In this document: piece by piece, positions 1-9,963 of the stretch
Numbering within the stretch: the first letter of the stretch is position 1
How the letters are laid out: every line of letters starts with the position of its first letter
NCBI GenBank assembly: GCA_010015655.1
Contig: ML976656.1
Span: 2,169,038 to 2,233,037, forward strand
Source: Bimuria novae-zelandiae CBS 107.79
Lineage: Eukaryota > Ascomycota > Dothideomycetes > Pleosporales > Didymosphaeriaceae
Direction: 5' to 3'
DNA length: 64,000 bases
Translations under genes and position numbers: made by a program
Notes under the pieces: model-generated
What the model saw: only the letters and a program-made list of their open reading frames with translations
Database searches by the model: none
Told to the model about the DNA's origin: nothing

Positions 1-2091
1 GCAATCAGCTCCGACGACTTCGATATAGAACGAATACGGCCTCTATGGAACGCGGTTCTTAACAAACAATCTGACGATGTTATTTGGAATAAAGCCGAAG
101 CCGTTGTCACCGAATCGACCCCCCCGTCTCGTCCACCGTCATCCTTTCAGCAAACACCATGGCTACGCAGCACGAGCAGCTTCGCAAACTCGACCGAACA
201 TCGCAAATACGTAGACGACGTGCTGAAAGAGGAGTTGGGGCCGATGTATGTCGGGATCCCTGGTTTCTTCGAAGCCTTCTTCGGCGAAATCGCGGGCCTC
301 AAGCTAGCAGCGCAGGCAGTGTTCGAAAGGTGCAAAGCAGGGGATAATCCGCTCTACCGGGAGGAAAGCGGCTGGCAGGGCTGGCCTGAAGGAGCGAGGG
401 AACGCGACGTCTTGCGCTGGTTCGCAGAGGTTACGGGCCAGTTCGTGGACTTGGCGGAAGAGCATCAGCCGGCCTCCAGGGCTCGTCGGCGACCGCTGGC
501 ACAGCCGCACCAGCCCTTGCAAGGCTCCACGGCTGATCGCAAGCTGGATGTCGGCTTCGTGGACGACCCGAGCGCCGGCCTGCACTCCAAATGCCACTGG
601 AAGCAGATCCTCGTACCCGGAGAACTCAAGAGCAACCCATCCGCCGACAAAGCCTCCAAAGCATGGCTAGACCTAGGGCGATATGCGAGGGAGGTGCTGG
701 CCGCCCAAGATAGCCGCCGTTTCGTCCTTGGCTTTACTCTCTGCGGATCGCTCATGCGGCTGTGGGAGTTCGACCGACTGGGGGGCATCGCGTCCGAGCA
801 GTTCGATATCAATGGAGACGGGCTACAATTCGTATCTGTGGTACTCGGGTTCCTCTGGCTGAATGAGAAGCAGCTTGGATTCGACCCTTCCTTCATTACG
901 GCCGGAGACGGTCGGTACATCGAGATCGAACGAAACAATCGGAAGGAACGTCTCATCATCGATGAGGTCATGAAACGAGCGCCCTGCGTCGCCGGCCGAG
1001 CCACAACCTGCTGGAAAGCCCATCGCGAGGGAGACGATTCGCGAATACCCCTTGTCATCAAAGACTCGTGGCAGTTTCCGGAGCGCGAAGAGGAGGGCGA
1101 ATTGCTGCGCGAGGCGACTGAGAAGGACGTGGTCAACGTCGCGAGATACTATCACCACGAGACGGTCTGTGTTGGCGGCCAGGACGACGATATCCGCGGA
1201 AACGTACGACGTGGCCTGGACATAACAAAAGCGAAAAACTACAGGCCGGAAAGCTCGATGCCGCCTCCAAGCACGGCTGGGCGTCGCGTCTCGCGGATAG
1301 GCCGGAGCAGCACCGCCGGGCGGAAGCGGTCCTCAAGCTACACAGACGCGCCGTTGCCACCTAGCAAACGCACGTGTTCAACCTCTCCGGTAAAGGGTGA
1401 CAGGGCGACAGCGAATCGAGTGCATCGCCGCGTTATTGTCCGAGACTATGGGAAGGCTATCTATAAAGCGAACTCAAGGGTCAGCCTTCTTGCTGCGCTG
1501 GAAGGCTGCATCAACGGATACGAGTCGCTACACAAACGGGCCGGCTTGCTACAATGCGACATCTCACCGAACAACCTCATGCTTAACGAGGAAATTGACA
1601 ACCCCTCCTGGCGCGCATTCTTGATCGACCTCGACCTTGCCGTCAAGGAGCAGCGCGAGAACTCTTCAGGAGCACGAGGGAAGACCGGAACACGAGCGTT
1701 TATGGCGATCGGTGTGCTTCTAGACGACGAACTGCATTCCTTCATGCACGATCTGGAATCGTTCTTCTGGGTGCTATTCTGGACATGCATTCACTATGAC
1801 GGGCCGGGCAGAGATATCGGGGCGACGGAGTTTGAGTGTTGGAATTACGAGAGTGATCGGAAGCTGGCAGGTTCCAAAAAGAGCATCGTCGATGATGAAA
1901 GGGACTTCCTCAAGATCGCGGAGATGAACTTTACACCATATTATCAGGCGTTGATCCCTTGCGTGAATAGACTACGAAGAAAGGTGTTTCCGAATGGTGG
2001 GAGGTGGAGGGATCCGAACCCGAACCTGTACTTTGAGATGAAGGAGATACTTCGGGCAGCACGGGATGATTTGAAGAGATTAGAGCAATAA
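1..2091 (+). CDS. FunK1-type fungal protein kinase, 5' end outside window
   Basis: A single reading frame is open from base 1 to the TAA at 2089-2091 (at least 696 residues). The frame upstream of base 220 is coding too: it reads into a tract with TPWLRSTSS and EHRKYVDDVLKEELGP, typical of this family's N-terminal part, so the true start lies left of the window. The kinase core shows QCDISPNN near 1552-1575 (the HRD loop with the catalytic Asp kept and HR replaced) and IDLDLA near 1621 (the DFG position). Later comes DDELHSFMHDLESFFWVLFW, a typical FunK1 helix. A Ser/Arg-rich linker (1250-1400) splits the two lobes, as is common here. FunK1 (Pkinase_fungal) kinases are expanded in Pezizomycotina; their substrates are mostly unknown. 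The family call is firm; activity is inferred. Confidence 0.9.
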   Translation, partial: AISSDDFDIERIRPLWNAVLNKQSDDVIWNKAEAVVTESTPPSRPPSSFQQTPWLRSTSSFANSTEHRKYVDDVLKEELGPMYVGIPGFFEAFFGEIAGLKLAAQAVFERCKAGDNPLYREESGWQGWPEGARERDVLRWFAEVTGQFVDLAEEHQPASRARRRPLAQPHQPLQGSTADRKLDVGFVDDPSAGLHSKCHWKQILVPGELKSNPSADKASKAWLDLGRYAREVLAAQDSRRFVLGFTLCGSLMRLWEFDRLGGIASEQFDINGDGLQFVSVVLGFLWLNEKQLGFDPSFITAGDGRYIEIERNNRKERLIIDEVMKRAPCVAGRATTCWKAHREGDDSRIPLVIKDSWQFPEREEEGELLREATEKDVVNVARYYHHETVCVGGQDDDIRGNVRRGLDITKAKNYRPESSMPPPSTAGRRVSRIGRSSTAGRKRSSSYTDAPLPPSKRTCSTSPVKGDRATANRVHRRVIVRDYGKAIYKANSRVSLLAALEGCINGYESLHKRAGLLQCDISPNNLMLNEEIDNPSWRAFLIDLDLAVKEQRENSSGARGKTGTRAFMAIGVLLDDELHSFMHDLESFFWVLFWTCIHYDGPGRDIGATEFECWNYESDRKLAGSKKSIVDDERDFLKIAEMNFTPYYQALIPCVNRLRRKVFPNGGRWRDPNPNLYFEMKEILRAARDDLKRLEQ

Positions 2092-2549
2092 GGAGATGTA
2101 TTATTACGCACCACGCCTATGAAAGCCCTCCTATGTGTCTCCCTCGTAGAGGGGCCTAAGCCTAAGATGCGTCCGCATCGGCTAGCTGGATAAGGCCAGT
2201 TTCAGGTCATCGCCTCTGCCCGCTGCATTGGTAAGGGTCTTCTGTCACCTTCTGGTCACCTAGTCACCTGCATATCTAGCCTGATGAGAACGGCATGGAT
2301 CGATGCTGTTGAGAAGGGAGTCGATCGGTGAGAGATCCATCGCACTCTAGGCAGTGTGGCCCCGTCTGGAGCCTCAACTCATCAACGCTGGCTCCTTGTT
2401 TTAAACAACCATCATGATTCGCTATATACCCAAAATGAAGCAAATACCAAAAGAGTAGTCCCAAAGTTCTATCATCCGCATATAGGTCGATCCTTCCCAA
2501 TAACATGTCCAATAAAGGAAGGCCATGAGCATCCTGCAGCCAACAGCCT
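2092..2549. other. intergenic, no gene seen
   Basis: This stretch lies between two converging genes. Small ORFs exist on both strands but none has family features or a plausible intron structure. It probably holds the two 3' untranslated regions. Confidence 0.5.
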
Positions 2550-3937
2550 TCAAGTAGGCCCTCTATCGTTCTCAGAATCGCTGAACTCGCGCCAAAATGC
2601 TCGACTCTCTTCAGAGGTCATTCGCCTCAACGACCCTCCATATCTTAGAGCTCGGTGGCCGTGATTGTCAGGGCGTCCATTCGCAACCCTGGTAGAATTA
2701 GGATCGTTGTTGGCCAGAGGAATAAGACGGCGACGCCTTGTTGGATTTGTGGGGTTTGCTTGGCTGCCTGCTGTGGTGTCTTCACCTGAAGCGCTGCTGG
2801 CCTCGTCTTCGGGATATTGACTAAAATTTTCAAGCACAGTGAGCATGCCGTTGGTTGGTGTCCCCAGTTGCAAGCCGCTTCCATCGACCGAAGCTACGTC
2901 GCCCAGACTATCTCGCGCTCGTGCGTTGCCATTCTCGACATTCCCAGTCGGAAGAGGAGTTTCCGGGCGACGCACGGATCGGAAGCGTGACCAGAAAGTG
3001 CTGCCGTCCACGCGTCTTGCCATTGTTCTTGTGTTGCGGGATCCGCTTGCGGCAAGAAATCGCTTAAGCGAGTCGGGCGCTCTTCTTCTCTCAGCGTGCT
3101 GTCAGACATATTCCTCCCAGCTTGACGGTTATAATTGGGAACACTTCCATTCGTAACCGTATGGGTAGCTGGAGTAGTGTTGCCGAAGGGAGTAACGTTG
3201 AAAACGCCAGAATTGCTAGAATTGTCCGCTTGTAGATTGAAGTGGTTCGTTTGAGGAGCACCTAACGAAGCCGGATTTTCCGTAACAGCGGCTACAGGGG
3301 GTTCAGAGGAATCGGTGTGGAAGAGGTCGAAGCCGTTGGGCGAAAAGGTCCAGGATTCGGACATACATGCTGAGGGTTGATCATTCTGGGAATGGATAGC
3401 CTCCTCTAATAGTCGACTCTCGTCGGCAGACCAATCGCGTAAATGATTGTCTAAGTTCGTCGGAGTGGGTTGATCATACGAAGCGATGTTTGACGCTTCT
3501 GCTCGGTGATCGCGTCTATCGCCCTCTGCGTTGTCTTGGGGGGTGTTGTTTGGGGTACGGCTGTTCGAAGTATCGGCGGATAACATGGATGCTGAGGGAG
3601 TGCTGTCCCGGCCTTGGCTATTGACGTCTTCTCCCCTACGCATAGGATTGGCTAGATAAAGTGGCTCCAGTGGGTCGCCTGAGGTACCATTTGGTGTGCT
3701 GTTCCGGGCTGCTGCGGGGAGAGTGCTCTGAAAACCTATCTCCATTCTGCCTACATCGGTCATTCGGGGTAGAATATCCCTCGCAAAAGTGAAAGGAGGA
3801 CTAATGCCATTATTGACTTCTCCATTCCCGGTTGGGTAAGCATTGCCCTGGCTTGTTGGATTGGAAGTGTTTGAAGTCGAGGGGCCCGATTGGTTGTCAG
3901 GGTCGGGCATGATGCTGTTCGATTGAGCGGCGGGCAT
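2550..3937 (-). CDS. hypothetical low-complexity protein (two exons)
   Basis: Two overlapping minus-strand frames fit one gene. Exon 1 runs from the ATG at 3937 to 2976. A 68-bp intron (donor GTGCGT, acceptor GATAG; 2975-2908) restores the frame into exon 2 (2907-2550), giving about 439 residues. The intron is chosen because 68 bp is the length that joins the frames; it has no obvious CTAAC branch site, so a one-base frameshift is the alternative. The protein is rich in Ser, Thr, Asn, Pro and Gly, with no membrane segment or signal peptide. A basic TRRRR stretch and a C-terminal TSEESRAFWREFSDSE helix are the only distinctive parts. I do not recognise the family. A Tc1/mariner remnant lies only 38 bp upstream of the start codon. 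Confidence 0.6.
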
Positions 3938-3975
3938 GATGCTCTAGGATGGAGATGCTGATGATAGTCCTATGT

Positions 3976-4150
3976 AGAGCTCTGCGAGGACGCAGGTGGC
4001 CAGAACAACTTTACAGCATAATTAGAACATCTTATTTGGGTGTATTTGCTCATACTTTAGATGGAATCAAGATGCCCGACTTTTGAAGTTGCTACCCCTG
4101 CAGGAATCCCTGCTGCACGTGACGGCCGACTTTATTGAGATTACCCTTTG
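3976..4150 (+). mobile_element. 3' end of a Tc1/mariner element (remnant)
   Basis: These 175 bp match, in inverted orientation, the left end of the Tc1/mariner element at 41574-43756. The copy includes the transposase C-terminus (ELCEDAGGQNNFTA then stop), the 3' untranslated part, and the terminal repeat ending TTGAGATTACCCTTTG, followed by TA. The sequence begins abruptly at 3976, so the rest of the element is gone. Confidence 0.85.
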
Positions 4151-4561
4151 TATCCCTCGCATTGATAACATCTCCCGTACACGGGCCACATATTAGTGGC
4201 CAATTAACTTATAGAGTTTTGTAATACTAAATCTGAATTTGTATATTAGCAATTTCTATTTTACTTATAAAATAGACCTTTCTTAAAATTGTAAATATAT
4301 ATAAATATGCTAATAGGTGCAAGGCGATCTAGCAACAATCCTAATCTCGTAAAATATATAAAGTATAGCAGGAAAGCTGGTGTTTTACCTACTCTACTAC
4401 GAAAACTACTACCCGAGTGGCAACCTCTCCGTATTAAAAACCTACGTATATTTGGTGATGCTTAGATACCTACAGGTGTTGACAGGGGCTCTCTGTTCAA
4501 GCTATTTAATCTATTTTTTAATATTAACGTCCTTAACTAAATTGCGTTCTTTACAAATTAG
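4151..4561. other. A+T-rich RIP-like spacer
   Basis: The sequence turns very TpA-rich right after the Tc1 remnant. No gene is visible. It may be the left part of the piggyBac element, whose terminal repeats I could not find. Confidence 0.5.
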
Positions 4562-6854
4562 CATGCTGAGCACGTACGAGCTGACTCGCCCTCCACCTGC
4601 TGTGGGTGGAAACCGACGTCTCCGACCGAGCTGTATACATACTTCGCCATAGTAATATATATGGGTGTACACAGAGAGCCGTCTCTGCAGGAGTACTGGA
4701 TGAAGCAGCATCAATCTGCGCCTACACACAGAGTCAATGAGTACATGGGGCAGAATCGCTGGGAGCAGCTGGACAGGTTTCTATATTGTACAGAAACAAA
4801 CCAGTCTTTTAAGTCCCCATTTGGCCGCGTCTGGGATTTCTCTAAGGTGCTTCGCAAGCGCTGCTTCATGTACTAGGTTACTAGCAAGCACCTCTGCGTC
4901 GACGAGGCTATAGTAAGATGTACAAGGCAAGGGAACGAGATTATAGTTATTAAGATAAAGCTAACACCTAAGGGCTATAAAATCTAGTATTTAGTAAATA
5001 ATAAAGTAATACTAAACTAGTTATTTTATACTAAAGGAGCTAGCTAAGGACCTATTAACTTACTAAGGACTATAGACTTAACTTTTACGCCTATAAAGTT
5101 AATTCCTATTACTTTTATACTCGCTAAGGACGCTAATTGCTAGCGTCTATTTCCTTTAAATTTTTATACTATATAAGATAATAATCTATTTAATATAATA
5201 CTTATAATTAAATATTTAAGATCCTAGGGCGTAGGCTGCGCAGGTACTATTTAAATAATAAAAATAATAACTAAAGAGAGCTTTAAGGCTATAGTAAAAG
5301 TAAAGGTAATAGCTATAGAGCTAGTTATTACGCATAGAGCACGCTCGAAGCTATTAAAGGAGCAGTTTAATAAGGATCTAGTGCGGCTTAAGACTTAGTT
5401 TACAAGCAGTCTAGTATAGGGGGAGATATACTAGGCACTTTTAGAGAGCAAGCAAGTACTAGAGACAGCGTGGAGAGACAATTAGGTCGTGTTATTTACT
5501 AGTACTATTACTAAACGTAAGTTACCTACCTTAACTCTAGTGCTAAGACTTACTAAGACTACTTTAATAATATTTACTACTAGCTCTTTAACTTATATAG
5601 AAGCTCTGTTAACGTAGTAAGCTCTCTTAAAATAATAAGAAACTCTTTAAATCTATTTTTAAAAATAACGCCGTAAAGCTACTTAGAATTTTAAAAATAA
5701 TAGATAACTATAATAAGTATAAGAGTAAGATAGATTAATTTAATTAAATATAAAGCTACTATAGCGTTTAGTAAGTTAAGAGGCGGACGTGGAAGCCGCT
5801 ATAGTACTTTCTATTAGATCTTACGCTAAATAACTGCTATAGACTTTCCTCTTACTCCTCCTCTTATATAGCTAAGCGTAGTGGCCACAAGCAGTTCCTA
5901 TACGACCTTATTAAGTAGTTATTTAAGCGCGATAGCTAGCCCACACATAGCTCTAGCAAGCGGACGAAACTTGACGACGTAATTATGAGCCAGGAGAGTG
6001 AGCACACGTCGACAAAGCTCTTTGCAGAGTCTCGGCCCTGTGTGGCTTGCTCAGAAGTAGTAGTAGTATTGATTAACGTCCAGGAACATAATGTTCTAGC
6101 CTCCCATGGGGCATGGGGACGTGCTAAGCTGTATTTACAGAAAGCGTTTCGTGCCTGTCGGCTGGCTACCATCACAGTAGCCTTGTTGTACATAGCCCAT
6201 CCTCCCTTTAATAGGTCTACCTGCTACTACAGGCACCTAGATACCTATAGTAGCCGGCCCTCATCTGTGAGGGTGTTGTTGTCCTGCCCCTCTCTCCCTC
6301 GCCCTTGTAGCTCTGCTCCCGTACTGTCTTCCTCCCCCTACCTCGTACGAAGTAGGACCTCGTACGAGTTAGCAAGCTGCCTTGTACCTTGAGTAAAAAC
6401 CTCGTAGGGGAAAACCTCAAGCTTGAACAAGTAGTAGTAGTCGCCTGAGCGGTACTTAGTTTGGGTGAAAGGTTTTGACCAAGTCTTGGCAGAGCGAAAA
6501 CTCTGCATCTTGGCTTTTGGTCTCTTTATCGCAACAGCGCCAGCTTTTTGCGGATAAAGAACGTGATTCTAGTAATCAGCTTGTTCAGGCGAACAATTTC
6601 ATACTACAGGAACCCCCCACACGGTCGTGTGGGTGGAATCACGATTTTGGTGTTCCTGTGTGGCTTGCTCAGAGAGTGGGCGCAAGAAGGATAACAACCG
6701 GAAGCCTCTTAGTCACGTGTCTGGCAATTCACGCTCACGGCATGGCTCCCAGCGTGCTCCTCGTACGTCCTTTGGCTGTAGGCTCTGTCGGCTGCCTCTC
6801 TGCAGGGCTGAAATTAGGCCTAAGTGCTGGCAGGAGCACCTCCGACGGCATTAA
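4562..6854 (+). pseudogene. piggyBac-type transposase, RIP-damaged and interrupted
   Basis: Translated blocks line up in order with DDE_Tnp_1_7 transposases. They are GWKPTSPTELYTYFAIVIYM and GVHREPSLQEYW near 4600-4700, and KHLCVDEAIVRC near 4890, which contains the first acidic catalytic site. WRDN follows near 5470, then RRTWKPL and YFLLDLTLNNCYRLSSYSSS near 5790-5880. The C-terminus is Cys-rich (CRLCRLPLCRAEIRPKCW, near 6780-6830). Many TAG and TAA stops fall where the family has Gln or Trp codons, as CpA-to-TpA change would produce, so it is inactive. A 0.6-kb insert at 6056-6654 splits the C-terminal part. The part from about 5930 onward is much less A+T-rich than the rest. Confidence 0.85.
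6056..6654 (-). mobile_element. retroposon/SINE-like insert with 19-bp direct repeats
   Basis: The 19-mer CCTGTGTGGCTTGCTCAGA occurs at 6037-6055 and again at 6655-6673. Removing one copy and the 599 bp between them rejoins the piggyBac frame (PCVACSE to SGRKKD). This shows an insertion with a long target duplication. The left edge is (AGT)4 at 6056-6067, which read on the minus strand is a 3' (ACT)n tail. Long duplications and simple-repeat tails are typical of LINE-mobilised SINEs. The insert is not A+T-rich, has hairpin-forming stretches (for example near 6617-6634) and no ORF I recognise. I did not find clear tRNA A and B boxes. Confidence 0.55.
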
Positions 6855-7240
6855 ATAGTTAGCTCTATTAATATTAAGGCTAGCTTAAATATATAATAGA
6901 TCTAAATCTAAGACCTTTAGCGATGCAAGTTTCTTTACTAATCTTATATAATTTAACATTAAAGTTAGTGTTCTGCTAAGATCGGAGACATACACCAATT
7001 AGCCAACATCAGATGGTCCGTGTACGGGAGATGTTATCAATGCGAGGGATAGATACCACTGTGGAGCATTTTGGGGCTGGAGTTCAGACAACGTTTGCTG
7101 AGGCATGGAACAACATCAACAGGAGTTCCGTTGTGATGCTTTTGCATCTTGCAACCAAACTAAGCTTCAACTCTCGGCCGTTATTACCTTCCTTCTCCAT
7201 GTAGAGTAATACCAAGCCAGCTTTTCAAAGTTTGAATTGT
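6855..7240. other. A+T-rich tail then intergenic
   Basis: The first 110 bp are A+T-rich and probably belong to the piggyBac remnant. The rest is ordinary spacer up to the stop codon of the hydrolase gene. No supported gene. Confidence 0.5.
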
Positions 7241-8296
7241 TCAACTCTTTCTAATTCCTCTGCTATTAGCGTGGTCCATCGTCTTCCAGAACTCACTGAT
7301 TAGTGTCGCAACTTCTGGCACTCTTTGCCGAACCACTTCATGTCCGACCTCTGGTACAATCGCCACGTTCGTAATGCCGACGTCTTTCAGGTCCTGCGAA
7401 CTGCATATGTTGTCCAGACCTCCCAAGATGGCAAGCGATGGTATGCCAGTACGTGCTGCCTCGACGAATGTGGCGTGATCATCGAAGGCACCCCCGTCTC
7501 GAATCATTCCAACCACAGAAGCTACGTGCCCTCCATGCTCTCGCAATTGCCATTCTCTTAGAGCTGGAGCGACTACTTCGCCCTTGGCAACTCTTTCCTT
7601 CCAGTCTGCGGGCACAACCAGCTCACCGCCATTGAGCCAGTTATGTACCCATTTCCGTGCCACACTCTCGTCACCACCACCACGCATGTGACCTTGCTCC
7701 TCCGGAGCCAATTCAGATGACCGCATAAGCCCAGCTGGCGCGATAAGAGTAAAGCTTTCCACTCTTAGTGTTCTGGATGCCGTGTATCCCGCTGTCAACG
7801 CACCTCCGAAGGAAAACCCAATGAGGTGCGCAGAAGTCCACTCCAACTGTTTGAACAAGGCGTCTATGAGTTGATGGAATAGGCTAGATTCGTGCGGAAG
7901 AAATGGCGTGTCGCTCAGCCCGTGTCCCCAAAGATCGAAAAGTACAAAGTGCCTATGGGGAAATGAATCTTGCAATGCCCGAGAGAGGGGCAATAGGCCC
8001 AAAGCTGGGGTTTGCACGCCATGAATAAGCAGCACTCGGTCAGGCGTGGTCGTGCTACTACCAGATAACGAGGGAGAGATATCGTAGTATGCGGCTTTTC
8101 CGTTGCTCGTGTTTACATATTTCGTTGGCGGAAGAAGGGCACCAAAGGTCTCGGTAAATGATGATTCGGGTGGGGCCGGAATTGGGCATCTCGTACTGGG
8201 GCCTGCTCCCGGGCGAGGCAAGACGAGTTCTTCTGGGAAAAGAGGCATTGTTGGATTTAAAATATCGCTTTGCAGACCGGATGGTGTTGTGACCAC
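7241..8296 (-). CDS. alpha/beta-hydrolase fold protein
   Basis: A single-exon gene of 351 residues. The hydrolase fold is clear: the oxyanion-region LLIHG (about residues 89-93), DLWGHGLSDT (121-130), the nucleophile elbow GFSFGG with Ser162, an acidic residue in GGLDN (Asp295) and a late histidine in EVGHE (His319), which together form a Ser-Asp-His triad. A lid-like insertion rich in charged residues lies between strands 6 and 7 (about 195-260). There is no signal peptide, so the enzyme is probably cytosolic. The substrate cannot be told. Met17 (8248) is a possible alternative start. The upstream neighbour is transcribed divergently. Confidence 0.85.
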   Translation of the reverse strand: MVTTPSGLQSDILNPTMPLFPEELVLPRPGAGPSTRCPIPAPPESSFTETFGALLPPTKYVNTSNGKAAYYDISPSLSGSSTTTPDRVLLIHGVQTPALGLLPLSRALQDSFPHRHFVLFDLWGHGLSDTPFLPHESSLFHQLIDALFKQLEWTSAHLIGFSFGGALTAGYTASRTLRVESFTLIAPAGLMRSSELAPEEQGHMRGGGDESVARKWVHNWLNGGELVVPADWKERVAKGEVVAPALREWQLREHGGHVASVVGMIRDGGAFDDHATFVEAARTGIPSLAILGGLDNICSSQDLKDVGITNVAIVPEVGHEVVRQRVPEVATLISEFWKTMDHANSRGIRKS

Positions 8297-8820
8297 AATA
8301 GGTCTTGTCGAGTTTTATACCGTAGCGCCTGTCATGTAAGCAAAAGGGCGCGCTACAAAATGTCTGAGCTTTGGAATCACAACTTGTCGCCTGCCACATC
8401 TGGAGATCTCCATGGCTATTCAAAGTATTGCGGGCGGGCTTCCAAGGGCTGTGAACTTGTAGCTATCTCTCCTGGATTGGCGATGTCGTACTCGCTTGAG
8501 GCTGTCGAGGCTTCTCTCCTTGTTGACGTCATGACAGCTTTACTTCATCCCCAGACCTCCACCACCACCCGGAATACTCCAGCTGACGGCGGCGATGACT
8601 TGCCAGCCCCATGCATAATAGGCGGATGCGAAACAAACGAATAGAATGCAGGGGTTATACGACCTTCGTTATGACTGAGGCTTGAACCTCGTGAAGATGG
8701 ACGGCGATCTTGCATTCTCGGGCGCACGACACTGGTGCATACCGTTGCCAATGGCAGGTATATATCCTTTGACGAATACCGCCATATATCAACTGCATCC
8801 TACTCTGCGTAGCACTATTC
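8297..8820. promoter_or_regulatory. divergent intergenic region with TATA box
   Basis: This region separates the hydrolase (minus) from the four-TM gene (plus). TATATAT at 8759-8765 lies about 60 bp before the ATG at 8821, a plausible core promoter for the plus-strand gene. No other gene is seen. Confidence 0.5.
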
Positions 8821-9451
8821 ATGGACGTCGTCATGATGAAGACGCTTGTCGGACTCCACGTCCTCAACGCACTGATCGGTAGCCTTTGCATCGTTATACT
8901 AGGCCTTGCTACCCACTCCATCTTGGTCAAAGACAAAGTGGATCAACTCCTGCCAAACAATGTCAAATCAACGGGGCTTGGGATGCTTATGTGGGCTGGT
9001 TGCGGAGGCGTTGTCGACATGATTCTCTTCCTGTGCCTCATGAGCCCGAAGTCATTACGCCACAAGGCCATATGTATACATCCATGTGCATAGTACGATT
9101 AGTTCTAACGATTTCAAGATAACAACGCCCCGCGGGCTCTATCGAAGCCTGGACATCTTCGTTGCGACCTTAATCTTGCTACGACCTCTGATTATCCTCA
9201 GCTATACCTACGCTGAGCACAGCAGCCATCTATCCCCTGAGAATTGGGGATGCGACATCGGTGCTGGTAGCAATGCGCACTCCTTGTGCCGCGAGATGCG
9301 CGCGGCGGGGTATCTTCTAATTCCCGTCCTAGTCATGGCCGTTGGATTGCTCGCGACAGTCCTATCATGGATCGGATTCGGGCAGAAACCGAGCCGAACG
9401 GACGCCCGGATCCCAGAGGAGGCGCAGCCAAACCAACAGATGGTTCCTTGA
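8821..9451 (+). CDS. small four-TM membrane protein (MARVEL-like topology)
   Basis: Two plus-strand frames each encode two membrane segments. Exon 1 has LHVLNALIGSLCIVILGLAT and LGMLMWAGCGGVVDMILFLC; exon 2 has FVATLILLRPLIILSYTYA and AAGYLLIPVLVMAVGLLATV. The loop between the last two contains GCD and LCRE cysteines that could pair. Joined, the protein has about 192 residues with a short hydrophilic tail. The acceptor after CTAACGATTTCAAG (9118) is convincing, but the only donor in the right phase is GC at 9067 (AAG then GCCATA), so the junction is uncertain; GTCATT at about 9050 is another choice. The topology resembles fungal MARVEL-type proteins; the function is unknown. Confidence 0.6.
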
Positions 9452-9963
9452 TGAAGGGGAAATTGGACTTATAACGTCCTCGCCGCAGGAAGAATGGGAA
9501 CGCATCGCAAGGGTCGCCTCTACCGCGTATCGATATTCAAGCGCCATTTACCAGGACGCTTGGACGAGTCGTTGTCCGGTGCCCGGTCCCAAATGACAAC
9601 GTGCGCCCACCAGTTGCAGGCGTTTTTCAGAACAAAATGTAATTTCGCGATCCGCTGCCAAGGTCCCCTATCACAAAACGCGCATCGCGGCGCGAACGTT
9701 TAATGGTGGCTGGCGTGCGGTCTAACCACGTTGAGACTGACACCTTGCCCCTGCGCGGCTCGGGCAATTTTTACCCTGGGACCCTTCGGCTTGTTGGATA
9801 AAGGCACGATGGTTCTCATGTTGTTGTGCTCCACCTTTGCTGGTCGTCACCCTCTCGAAGTCGTTGTTTGTCACTCTTTATGCGAACATCACTTCAAAAA
9901 CACTCCTTAATACTAATAATACAACCCACACACTCTTTACCACCATTATATACCACCAAAACA
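9452..9963. other. intergenic/promoter, no gene seen
   Basis: Two same-strand genes flank this stretch. The last 100 bp are A/C-rich with CACA and CCACC tracts and read AAAACA just before the next ATG, typical of a fungal 5' leader. Confidence 0.5.

Noticed and set aside
465..1136. 223-codon minus-strand frame
   Set aside because: Shadow of the FunK1 kinase; Ser/Arg-rich with no domain.
6081..6658. hAT-like ends CAGGAACA and TGTTCCTG in the piggyBac insert
   Set aside because: The 8-bp flanks do not match, and the 19-bp direct repeats explain the insertion better.
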